Source of the DNA: Bombyx mori
Lineage: Eukaryota; Arthropoda; Insecta; Lepidoptera; Bombycidae
Length of the DNA stretch: 64,000 nt
NCBI RefSeq assembly: GCF_030269925.1
Contig: NC_085131.1
Coordinates: 7,053,501 to 7,117,500, forward strand
Reading direction: 5' to 3'
Shown here in pieces: positions 1 to 9,421 of this stretch. Both the position numbers and the translations under genes were made by a program. Position 1 is the stretch's first letter, and the number at the start of each line of letters is the position of its first letter. The notes beneath the pieces are model-generated. The model searched no databases and was not told the origin of the DNA. It saw only the letters and a list, made by a program, of their open reading frames with translations.

Positions 1-85
1 CTAATTAGAGTTGCAGTTATCAATTGCTCTATACATGTCAATATTATTTTATGTCTTACTGTAAACCCTGTCGGTAATCCTTAAA

Positions 86-515
86 TATCAAATCAAATCA
101 AATCAAATCAAATCAAAAAATTTTTATTCAACATAAATGAAAGTACATACTTGTTGAACGTCAAAAGAACTACCGCCAATTCACAAGAACTAGCCTCCGT
201 CCTGAGAAGAATTGGCAAGAAACTCAGCGGGCATGTTTTTTTTTTTTTTTTTTAATAAATTATTATTTATAAATTTTTTAATATTACATTATTTTTTTTA
301 AATATGAGTTTTTTACAATGAGTATTATAACGTAACAATTACTACAATATTGAAATGCCCGGAGCGAGCAACTCATTCCCACTTTGTGCAATCTTCTAGA
401 TAATCATTGACTTTATAGTAAGCTTTATTGCACAGATGTTCTTTAACAGTTTTCTTAAACCTATGTATATGTAGGTTCTGAACATCTTGTGGAATTTTGT
501 TGTACAGGCGCACAG
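86..515 (-). mobile_element. 5'-truncated CR1/L2-like LINE, 3' end with pentanucleotide tail
   Basis: On the minus strand, positions 513 to 373 read as an open 46-codon stretch beginning VRLYNKIPQDVQNL and ending in DCTKWE and a stop. This resembles the conserved C-terminal tail of reverse transcriptases of the CR1/L2/Jockey group. A 3' UTR follows leftwards and ends in about six or seven copies of a TTGAT-type pentanucleotide (86-118), a tail style known for some LINEs that lack poly(A). The 5' side is truncated near 515. The catalytic domain is absent, so the copy is dead. A poly(T) run at 237-253 interrupts the UTR. Confidence 0.65.
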
Positions 516-849
516 TAATAAATAAAGAACACAATAAATAAAGTAACACAATAAATAAAGAAATAAATTATTTTTAGCTCTAAAATATGCACTGTTCTGG
601 TTTTTTTTTGTTTTCTTATTTCAGTAAAATAAGTCCATTTTGGATTAAATTATTGTTAATCCTTTATGTTTGCAGAGAAACGTAAATGTCAATAAATATT
701 CTTTTATAAATTTGGCGTTACTTAGCACAACCTCAAAGTATCGACGAACAAGGCCTTAAGTCTAGTCTAAATAAGTCCGTGACCACGAAAACTGTTATGT
801 ATTCAAAACGTCGAAAATAAAAGCAGAGTAAAATAGTCATCATGGGCAT
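516..849. other. No gene seen
   Basis: A+T-rich DNA beginning with imperfect AATAAATAAAG repeats at 520-565. No supported coding or RNA gene. Confidence 0.5.
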
Positions 850-988
850 GAGACATGTCCTTTTTCAAACGGGGCTCGCGAAGAGTACTCAATGGTAGGT
901 AACGACTTGGCTGTACCCCTGAAATTGTTGGTGTCACAGTAACGACTTGGACCGTATGCTCGTCTGCTTACAAAGGCAATAAAGAAAG
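850..988 (+). mobile_element. LINE family C 3' end, decayed
   Basis: The stretch matches the 3' terminal block of a CR1/Jockey-like LINE seen better at 40165-40470: the GACATGTCCTT segment, then TTGGCT and CGTATGCTCGTCTGC, then a CAATAAAG-type tail. It is strongly diverged and has a partly duplicated centre. Confidence 0.55.
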
Positions 989-1222
989 TAGCTTTAATCA
1001 CGTCTAAGACTAGCGAAAACCGAAATAATTTAAATCGTAATAACTTAGTTTACGAACTATTTCTACATAGTTCGAAATAACACAGCTAACTCGCTCTCGA
1101 AGCACGTGCAGCCACTAAAACCAAACGCTTACGCTATCACAAGAATTTTATGGATGTATCTGCTGTTCAACGAATATCATTTTTATACCGTAACCTAAAT
1201 AGTCTCATAATACAAATAGTTG

Positions 1223-1547
1223 ATTCATCGCTTTTTTTTTTTCCTACCTATGCTGATAGCCTTGAGAGGCTATTTCAGCTTCACCCTAACGTGTGTAGGT
1301 GAGCTCACGGTGCTCAAACCGGAGGGTTACTAACACTGACCCTAGCAAGAGCAGTGCTTCGCAGAATCTACCACCGGATCGGAAACGCGACCCACTGTGA
1401 AGATCCGGCGAGAAACTCAATGGGCTGTATCTATGGGTTAATTCGCTCGTCGAGCCCTTTGTCGCAAGCGACGGGTTCGACGAGGACAGTGACCGGTGCT
1501 TGTGGTGCCTAAAAGCACCGTTAATGGATCGGGAGGAATTCATCGCT
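1223..1547 (-). mobile_element. LINE family B, 5'-truncated insertion with 10-bp TSD
   Basis: This is a 3' UTR fragment of a Jockey-like LINE. On the plus strand it reads poly(T), CCTACCTATGCTGATAGCC, then the block containing GATCCGGCGAGAAACTCA. The target duplication ATTCATCGCT flanks it at 1223-1232 and 1538-1547, so this is a discrete insertion. Its open frame of about 85 codons is UTR, not a gene. At least eight related fragments lie in this window. Confidence 0.8.
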
Positions 1548-2193
1548 ACAATTTCACGATACGCACGGTAGTTTTTTTTGTTTCCATTTTTTAACCCTTA
1601 GCCAAAAGAAACTAATAAAAGTCAGCCTTCTTTTACTTTGGATGTTGACATCAAACAACCTTTGAATAAAGATAAAAGTCTTATTCTCCATACAGGGACG
1701 TGCAAGCTATTAATAGAATGCTTTCAAAATGATTTATGAGAAAAGCTCCAAGAGCGATAGCTCCGTCATTTGAGCTCATCCATCTGTCTGATCTGTCTCC
1801 ACGGTCGTTAACCGCGCCACCTCCCTCAAACATCGCACCAACAATCTATTGAAGTCATCAATAATCTATTTACTTAGTTTTCTTCAGTAAATATGTTTAA
1901 TGATCAAAGACAATGTATGCAAATGGTTATTGCGAATGTTTGCGCTTCAACAATTCGATAGTGGCCATATAATTAATACGCTTTTATTAGCTTCAGACGT
2001 ATGTATGTTTGTAACGGAATCTTTGAACATGATTTTGACCCTCTTCAAAACGTCGGATTAACTCGAAATTTGGCATACTTATTAAGGACCGGTGACAATT
2101 CAATATTAAAAAAAAAAATTTTTTATGGAAAAATCGAAATTCCACTAAAAAATTTAAAAAATACGCTTTATAGCAAATCCAACTAAAAAATAG
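1548..2193. other. No gene seen
   Basis: A+T-rich DNA. A short open frame at 2001-2186 has low-complexity codons and no recognisable domain; I do not call it a gene. Confidence 0.5.
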
Positions 2194-2408
2194 AAAATAA
2201 ATTTTAATAAATTTAAATTAAAAATAGTGTAACAAAAAAATGATTTTATTATAAGAAAGCGTTTTTCAGGATATGATCAAACTAACCCTTCACTCATATC
2301 TGTTCATAAAATATTTATAACTACTGATACCATGCACCCCACGCGTTTTTACAAAAAAATCATTTTTTCTTACACTATTTTAAATTCAAATTTATTAAAA
2401 TTTATTTT
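2194..2408. repeat. Long inverted repeat (about 54-bp arms)
   Basis: Arms at 2194-2247 and 2356-2408 are near-perfect reverse complements, very A+T-rich, separated by about 108 bp. They could be the ends of a small inverted-repeat element or a foldback. No target duplication was resolved. Confidence 0.6.
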
Positions 2409-2820
2409 ATTAGTTCGATCCGGAAACGATGTGCGGTCAAATGTCTATAATCTTAGTATAATATGAAAACTGTACTACATAGCACGTTCGCGCTCGGAGG
2501 AAAATCAATAGACGCGCGCAACCCCGCGTCTCACTTTCAACCCCCGCACTGTCTTTATTACTCTCATCGCAATTTTCAACCTGTTTATTGTCGTACTGCC
2601 TTATTAAACTGTATCCTCAGATTACTTTACATTACATCTATAATTTAAAGTAAAAATATACGTTTTAACTCTAATTTGTTGATTTAGTACTTTTTTTAAA
2701 TTTACGACATTTTTAAATCGCTTTTCACGTATCTTCAATATCAATAACATTACTTAATTTTTTAATACGAAAAAAATTGCGTGAATCAGTTCAAAAAGAA
2801 TATTATATAAAATATATAAA
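2409..2820. other. No gene seen; CpG-rich patch
   Basis: A short C+G-rich patch lies at about 2478-2560 in otherwise A+T-rich DNA. No supported gene. The small open frame over it has no recognisable motif. Confidence 0.4.
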
Positions 2821-3024
2821 TCTACAGTGGTTTTTACGGATGTTCCGTTATAACTACTGAACCATGCATCCGATTGACTTGAAACTTGGTATCCATTTAC
2901 AAAATACATGTACTTAATGGATAGGCTAATTAATATTTATATGAGTGTTGGATTCCCTAATAATAATGACAATAAATAATAATGTTAATTTTAAATGCCC
3001 AGAAAAGCGGGCGAGTACGGCTAG
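2821..3024 (+). mobile_element. Helitron-like non-autonomous element
   Basis: It starts with TC after an A, carries the motif ACTACTGAACCATGCATCCG typical of lepidopteran non-autonomous repeats, and ends CGGCTAG followed by T. The A|TC...CTAG|T layout is the known Helitron pattern. About 204 bp, no coding capacity. Confidence 0.55.
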
Positions 3025-3100
3025 TATTATGTAAAATTATTTACCCTGTTAATGAAAAACAAATTATTGTATGAGAAGTAATCACAATACTTAAGTTTTT

Positions 3101-3321
3101 TCTATACTAATATTATAAAGAGGAAAGATTTGTTTGTTTGTTTGTTTGTTTCGAATAGGCTCCGAAACTACTGGACCGATTTGAAAAATTCTTTTTCCAT
3201 TAGAAGCCGACATTGTCCCTGATGAACATAGGCTACTTTTATTTATTTATTTTTTTATTTATTTTTTTTGGTTTCATGTGTGTTTTAATGTTTCCGAAGC
3301 GAAGCGAGGGCGGGTCGCTAG
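3101..3321 (+). mobile_element. Helitron-like non-autonomous element with (TTTG)n
   Basis: It begins TCTATACTAATATTATAAAG, contains a TTTG microsatellite at about 3128-3150 and the CTACTGGACCGATTTGAAAAA block, and ends in GGGTCGCTAG followed by T. The first base before the element is T, not the usual A. The same 3' end (GCGAAGCGAGGGCGGGTCGC) recurs at 37629, 42874 and 55333. Confidence 0.65.
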
Positions 3322-3518
3322 TCTTCTATATTATTAGACGAACAAGTGGATTTATAAGTACGGTTAAGGAGGCTTAATTTGCTTTCACCCTAAGCCTTGT
3401 TGATATACGATTTGTTCCACAAAGGAAGAGGAGGTTTATCGTGTTTAGCTTGTATTTCCGGCGCCGATATTTGGGAGCAAGCAACCTTTTAAATTAACAC
3501 GGTTTCATGTTAACACTT

Positions 3519-3565
3519 ATTTTGAATTACACTATACACAACATGTGTATAGTGTAATTCAAAAT
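3519..3565. repeat. Perfect 22-bp palindrome, 3-nt loop
   Basis: Positions 3519-3540 and 3544-3565 are exact reverse complements over 22 bases with only ACA between them. The arm begins ATTTTGAATTACAC. An RNA from either strand would fold into a tight hairpin. No element of which it would be part was recognised. Confidence 0.85.
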
Positions 3566-3670
3566 TAGGGGTCCTTATAAAATTTAATATCCGATCTTAG
3601 CAATTCGAGTTAAAAGTGTTAAACCATCATTCGTGATAGATATTAAATTTATGGCTTTTATTGAGTTAAA

Positions 3671-3945
3671 CGGCCGTCTGGTGTAGTGGTACGTGTCATA
3701 GTCACTACCCAAGGGGATCGCGGGTTCGAATCCCGCCAAACGAAGATATTTGTATGATAAACATAAAATGTATTTTCCAGGGTTGTGGATGTATATTAAA
3801 TGTATGTATGTGTATAATAAAAGTCTTGCATTTATTTCCGTTATCTGGTACCTGTAACACAAGTTCTTTACGAACATAGTACGGGACCAGTCAACGTGGC
3901 GCGATTGTTAGTAAAATATTTATATTTATTTAATGATACTGAAGC
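3671..3945 (+). mobile_element. tRNA-derived SINE (not Bm1)
   Basis: The head has a pol III A-box-like CTGGTGTAGTGG (about 3678-3689) and a textbook B box GGTTCGAATCC (3723-3733). The body then reads GTTGTGGATGTATATTAAATG and ends with a LINE-like tail containing TACGGGACCAGTCAACGTGGC and T/A-rich repeats. The flanking stretches cannot form a tRNA acceptor stem, so this is a SINE and not a working tRNA gene. Confidence 0.7.
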
Positions 3946-4670
3946 TTCACGTTTCAAGAATGTTTACGTCAGACGAAAGGGTATGTATATATATATGTTT
4001 TCAGATTTGAAAGTCGTGGGCTAGTCGTGACGCAATAGAATAGAATACAACCTTAGTTTGCGAAGTGGGTAAAGGTATTCAAGTTATATCTATGGTCACC
4101 GCTTCGAAGACCCATCACTTACGGTCAGCTCTAGACATCAAAAGAATCTCAAAATGGGCATTTAAGACGAACATTCGATGATAAATTTTTGTGAATCACA
4201 CAGTCAAGGCTTCAATTTCTTACGTCATCCGTAATAACAGGGACTTCCCGAGCTGATGTACACTTCGTGAGAGTTTAAGTACAGAGAACCGCATTAAATA
4301 AATTCGGCGGTAAATAAAATTTTCAAGGATTACAAATCTTTATATTATTTCAAGTTTTCATTACCTGTTATTTCAGAGTGACTGATGTTGGAATTGGTTC
4401 GTCCTGTGGGAAGAACTATATTAAGATATGTAACCTAAAATAGAATGTAATGGCGGAGCACTGTGGACGCCCTTCGCTACCCCGCTTTGACAGTATAAGA
4501 AATAAGGACGTTATTTTGGAATAAAACGTTAAACTTTTTAAGAGAACTGATATATTTTTTTAAATTGCTTAGATTTATGAACGAACTTACAGCCGACTCG
4601 ATGTTAACTGATTAGCCCATAGACATCACTACATGAATGCCACCGCACAACTTGAGACATTAGGTTTTTT
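3946..4670. other. No gene seen
   Basis: Unassigned DNA with no reading frame of note on either strand. Confidence 0.45.
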
Positions 4671-4920
4671 ACTGGTGGTAGGAACTCTTGTGAGTCCGCA
4701 CGGGCGTACCACCTATACCACCGCCCTGCCTATTTCTGCCGTGAAGCAGTAATGCGTTTCGTTTTGAAGGGTGGAGCAGCCGTTGTAACTATACTGAGAC
4801 CTTAGAACTTATATCTCAAGGTGGGTGGCGTATTTGCGTTGTAGTTGTCTATGGACTCCAGTAACCACTTAACACCAGGTGGGCTGTGAACTCGTCCACC
4901 CATATAAGCAATAAAAAAAG
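4671..4920 (+). mobile_element. Bm1 SINE, 5'-truncated
   Basis: This is the body and tail of Bm1: ACTGGTGGTAGGA, then GCCGTGAAGCAGTAATGCG, then ATCTCAAGGTGGGTGGCG, ending with AGCAATAAAAAAA. The tRNA-like head is missing. Confidence 0.85.
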
Positions 4921-5429
4921 GCTCAATTTATAATGTTCTGGTTGTTCCAACCTTTGAACCAGAATGCAAAAAGCTAATTATATCATTAATCATTATTTAA
5001 TTATATTAGTGCAAGTGATATGCATGGTTTGGTTGCTATGCATCAATAAACAAATAGAATATAGGTCTTGTGGAATCGATGATATTTATTTTAAACCAAT
5101 ATTTTCTATCTAATACTTACTGTACACACCATAATATCTGATATATTCATAAAATATTAAAACATGTAGTTTAATGTATCTTTCTAGTAAAATATAGGAT
5201 GAAAAATGTGGTAAGAATTCAGGAAATCATTATCAAAATTTGTCATTATCGAAAACATTTCAAATTCCTTAAATCATTACTGTTGTATTTTTTCATAGTT
5301 TGTATCATTTTACTGACAAAATTTATAAGTATTAAAGATTTATAATATATTTAGATTGGTTTCATTGAAAAATAATAGCCTTAAACTTACATACTTAATT
5401 ATTATTATGTTTAGTAAAAAGAAAGTTGC

Positions 5430-5549
5430 AATTATAGTCGTGGCAATGAATGGATGCGTAGAACCGAAGATAGGGTTCAATAGCGAGCTTTGGGGGAGGC
5501 CTATGTCCAGCAGTGGACTGCCGCATGCTGATGATGAAATTATAGTCGT
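5430..5549 (+). mobile_element. 96-bp RTE-clade LINE 3' end with 12-bp TSD
   Basis: The insert 5442-5537 translates as NEWMRRTEDR...LGEAYVQQWTAA, the C-terminal end of an RTE-type reverse transcriptase ORF, and ends in a GATGATGA tail. AATTATAGTCGT flanks it at 5430-5441 and 5538-5549. This is a very short, clearly delimited retrotransposition event. Confidence 0.8.
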
Positions 5550-6373
5550 ACACTAAATGACACCTTTGTTTAAATCTCAAGCTTTTCTTACTATTTGGTA
5601 GTCTGATATTTTAATACTCTGCAGCCTTAATGAACTGTAGAATAAATAAAACTGGTACAATTTTTATTTTATTCAATTTATTTAACAGAAAAAAGAAAGC
5701 TAATGCACAAGAATTTATTTTGTAACATTTAAATTTAAATATGTAACAATAGTCCTTTGTTCGATTTTATGATGTAAAAGAATTTTAAACTAGATTTTAA
5801 AAATAGGAGAGTCGGATTCTAACAAATTGGGGAATTGCATTAAAACATGTCTGAGCTCCCTTCAATATGTTGATTTATCAGAAAATAATCAATGGTAATA
5901 AAATTTCCTTATCGTGAATTTTTTATTTAAATATAAAAACTGTTTCATTGCCCTGTTTCTTTAATTTTGAGTACAGAATAGTTCTTCTGTTAGAAAAACT
6001 GGCTTTTCTATTTTCAAATCACAAATACATGACATTTATCGATAGAATAAATATTGGCATGTATTAATTTAATGAGTATCATTATCCAACACAAACTGTT
6101 TGTGTCCACATAACTTATTTAACAGCTGATAACAAAGAAATTAAGAATTCGTATAGTGCGTCAGATTTCCGCTCATGACATCACCAACAAAACTGTTAAG
6201 ATTAATGAACTTGCCAACAAAAAACAATATGCTTTAACATGTAAATTACAGTAATTACTCGAAAAATGTTCTGCTGATTATAATAACGTCATCAGTCGGT
6301 TTTAACTTACTTTTACTTTAATTTGGATGCACAAATTAGTAAAGCCGGCAGAAAAAACTTTCAATAAACTTAC
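5550..6373. other. No gene seen; possible intron of the leftward gene
   Basis: A+T-rich DNA to the left of the splice donor at 6373. If the exon at 6374-6485 is real, this is the start of its first intron. No following exon was recognised between here and position 1. Confidence 0.4.
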
Positions 6374-6485
6374 CTTGTTGTTTTTATTAGCACCTAGGAA
6401 AATTTAACGCCAGAAGACACTAGCACACGCCACACACTAGGAACCAAAATAAGCACAGCGTAGGTCGGTAAGAAAAGGCTGAACT
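6374..6485 (-). promoter_or_regulatory. Probable promoter and non-coding first exon of a leftward gene
   Basis: Read on the minus strand, an arthropod initiator match (TCAGTT, 6487-6482, putative +1 at 6485) is followed by 112 nt with no ATG. It then ends in a consensus splice donor, ACAAG|GTAAGT, with the exon ending at 6374. The exon is less A+T-rich than its surroundings. No TATA box is seen about 30 bp upstream, and no DPE match at +28. This fits a 5' UTR exon whose coding exons lie off the left edge. It is an inference from signals only; the protein is unknown. Confidence 0.4.
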
Positions 6486-7164
6486 GACAGTTCTGTGGCT
6501 CGTCGCTGGTCGATGAGGTTAGCCACGAAATGCGCAATGCCCTGACTATGCGCATTAACTTTCTATGCAAACAAGCATGCGCGTATCATACATTAATTGT
6601 TTTATATTTAATATTTAAATGAATGCTTCAAGATTTTGATTTGTACTTGACAGATAAAATAGCTTTGTTTTGGTATAAGAGTTAGAGGAAAAAGCTAAAG
6701 GAAAATAATGTAAAATAAACACAACAATACCAATGCCATCTATATTTCCGTAGTAGGTACTCAACATTAATTTTGTCTTTGCAGATTTCATTAAAAAGTT
6801 GGAAGTTGGTTCCATAGATTACACTAAAATGATAAATGAATCGTTTACTACTACTAACGCTAGATGCCGCTCAACGATTCAGTAATTCAAGGTTATTACG
6901 AAAAAAGTAAAGGTCATAGCTTTTGTCTTTCGGAAGTTCTGCAATAATATTTCTCAATTTTCGTGAATTGCTCTTTAGAAAAAATACCACCTTACACTCA
7001 ATTAATTGTAAGGAGTAGATATTAGAAAAATAAATTAATACAACAAAAATAAAAGTATTTTTCCTTCTAATATGAAAAAAAAATTGTATGACATCTAGCG
7101 TCTACTAGCAATAAAGCACTAACAGTCGAGCTAACGTCCGGATGTTAGCTGGTTACGAAAAATC
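6486..7164. other. No gene seen
   Basis: The 60 bp next to the putative promoter are C+G-richer (CGTCGCTGGTCGATGAGG); the rest is A+T-rich and unassigned. Confidence 0.4.
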
Positions 7165-7335
7165 AAAAGCATCAGTCACAACGTGAATGCCGCCACTCTG
7201 TTTGAGATATGAGTTTGAAATGTAATGCACTACTGCTACCCTTTCCGAAAAACTGTAACGTATGACTGTTTCGCGGCAGTAATAGGAAAATGGGTGCTAA
7301 ATACCTAATTACGCGTGACTTACCACCAATGATAA
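7165..7335 (-). mobile_element. Bm1-related SINE, decayed
   Basis: Weak match to the Bm1 body in reverse orientation: CACAACGTGAATGCCGCCA, GAGATATGAGTT and TGTTTCGCGGCAGTAATAGG are recognisable. Confidence 0.45.
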
Positions 7336-7511
7336 CGCTATATAAATTTGGCACGTTTAGTTTTTATTGCACAATGTCATTCCTTTCTGATGGAAGTAGT
7401 TCTCGAAGACTGGCCAGGTATACGTTATTTCCTAGAAAATTGATGTCGGTTTGGGGTTTTGCATGCTAAGGTTATTTAAATATCCTATTTTTAATAACTT
7501 ATTTATTTTGC

Positions 7512-8200
7512 CTAACTGCCAATAGTCTCGTGGGGCTATTCTGGCTTTACAATTAATCTGAGAGAATTTTCTAACACAAGCCCTAGCAAAAGCATTGTTT
7601 CGCAGAAGCTATCACCGGATCGCTAATCACTGAGAAAATCCGGCGAGAAATTCAGTGGGCTGTATGGGTTCGTTCTATGGGTTAGTTCGGTCGTCGAACT
7701 CTTCGTCGTAATCGAGGAAATTACGAGGATGGTATCCGGTGCTTATGGGGCCTAAAAGCACACAGAGTGGAACCGGGGGATCCGCTAAGCCATGTTTTAG
7801 GCGACGGCGGCTTTATGTTGCTCCGCCGTCTGGGTCCAAGTAATTAGCAGCGGCCACAATAAGACGGTTATCGTGTCTCACCGCTTTGTCGTAGTAGCGT
7901 TCTGACGTTACTTTAAGATCGTTACTTTAAGATTTTTCGGTTTTAAATTTAGATCGTCGTGAAGATCGAAATTCCTCACGTACCACGATGCTCCGACAGT
8001 TATCTTGTAGAAACGGGATCGGATGACCTGGAGAGAACTATGCGCATGTGGTATATGTGAGCGAACACTACCCTGGCATGGGTTATGACGGGACGTTTCA
8101 AGTTTTATAGAGTAGTTACGAGGGGACAATTTACTTTGCTTGCAGATCATGGGGGTAGAGTCGACCGAGTAAAAATTCGGGTCGGTCGCGTATTAACTTA
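7512..8200 (-). pseudogene. Decayed Jockey-like LINE: 3' UTR plus ORF2 C-terminus
   Basis: The left part (7512-7790) is a family B 3' UTR. The right part aligns with the ORF2 C-terminus of the full-length element at 9422-12304. On the minus strand 8150-7908 reads MICKQSKLSPRNYS... and TVGASWYVRNFDLHDDLNL, against MICKRSKMSLRNKV and AVGAPWFVRNVDLHDDLGL in the intact copy. Frameshifts and a short internal duplication around 7910-7930 break it. It ties the family B tails to a Jockey-like ORF2 and is clearly non-functional. Confidence 0.75.
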
Positions 8201-8202
8201 AT

Positions 8203-8246
8203 GCAAGAGCAGTGCTTCGCTGAACCTATCACTGGATCACTCAGTA
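8203..8246 (-). mobile_element. Short LINE family B tail fragment
   Basis: GCAAGAGCAGTGCTTCGC and ATCACTGGATCACT match the middle of the family B 3' UTR. It abuts the ORF2 remnant and may be a rearranged part of it. Confidence 0.5.
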
Positions 8247-8875
8247 GGTTGGATTTGAACATCACATCATAAACGTTTGATACAGTATACCGAGACTTCA
8301 CATTATTATGTATTCACAGATTATTATAAATGGGTAAATATTTTATTGGTGCCACGTTTATCAGAAGTGAACAAATTTATAATATTTCGTTAAAACCATG
8401 ATAAGAATTTCATTTATACTATATTAATGGTTAATCATAATCGTATACGTGCATTTTCCATCTGTTTCCAAGAATAAACAGCTTTTAATTCAGGTTTTAT
8501 ACGTATCTTGTACCTACGCCTAATTAAATTCTACGGTGCTTGCCAAAGTTTATCCCTTACACTTTCTTACAAAAACAAAAATAATACAAATATATAGTAG
8601 TGATTGTATATCATAACATAAAAGGAAATAATGATCATAATTGAAAAGATTAGGTAAGTAAAGAACATCTACATTGTGCTTGCGCGCAAATACTCAAATC
8701 AGTAATACCTAATGTGATACCACCATTAAAAACTTGATTGTTGAATGAAGATCGATATCAAATTGTTAATTTGTATTATTTTTCAAGGCTTTTTATATCA
8801 ATTATTATATCATTATTTGAGGGCTTTTATGATCTTTATACTACACAGAATAATAACTCAATTTTATGCAATCGA
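8247..8875. other. No gene seen
   Basis: A+T-rich, unassigned. Open frames at 8738-8951 overlap the next LINE fragment and are not genes. Confidence 0.45.
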
Positions 8876-9077
8876 TGTAAAACCCCCTTTTTCCCTATCT
8901 ACGCTGATAGCATTGAGAGGCTATATCAGCGTTACCCTAGCGTTTAGGTGAGCCCTCGGGACTCAAACCGGAGGACTAAAACTGGCCCTAGCAAGAGCAG
9001 TGCTTCGCAGAAACACGACCCACTGAGAAGATCCGGCGAGAAACTCAGTGGACTGTGTCTGTGAGTTGTAAAACCCC
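8876..9077 (-). mobile_element. LINE family B insertion with 11-bp TSD
   Basis: The 3' UTR fragment 8887-9066 carries the CTGATAGC, GCAAGAGCAGTGCTTCGCAG and GATCCGGCGAGAAACTCA blocks. TGTAAAACCCC flanks it at 8876-8886 and 9067-9077. An internal stretch normally between CGCAGAA and CACGACCCACTG is deleted. Confidence 0.8.
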
Positions 9078-9173
9078 AAGCGCCTTAAGTCTCTATCAAC
9101 GAGGCGTTATTTATTTGAAGCTTTTGTGTTTTGTGGAATAATGAGAAAAACGACATGAGGAGAAAGGTTTGTT

Positions 9174-9421
9174 TTTTTTTTTTTTTTTTTTTTATGATTG
9201 TAAGTTTACTGGTGGCCCGAAGGCCTTTCCAGTTTCACCAGGACAGGTGGGCGAGCAAAGGCTCAGCCAAGAGGGGTGGGATTTGCTAACAACTGCCCGA
9301 GCGCCTCCGAAGGAGACCTAACAACTCAAGAGCAATTGTTTCGCGAATGAATCTACTACCGGATCGGAATCGCGACCCGCTGAGAAGATCCGGCGAGAAA
9401 CTCAGCGGGCTGATGCATGGG
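9174..9421 (-). other. 3' UTR and poly(A) tail of the family A LINE
   Basis: The 3' UTR runs from the ORF2 stop to a run of about 20 A on the minus strand (9193-9174). It shares the GATCCGGCGAGAAACTCA core with family B tails. A 5'-truncated copy of the same UTR lies at 31127-31405. No AATAAA is visible just before the tail, as is common in LINEs. Confidence 0.85.

Noticed and set aside
3671..3745. tRNA gene
   Set aside because: The A and B boxes are present, but no acceptor stem pairs and a SINE body follows.
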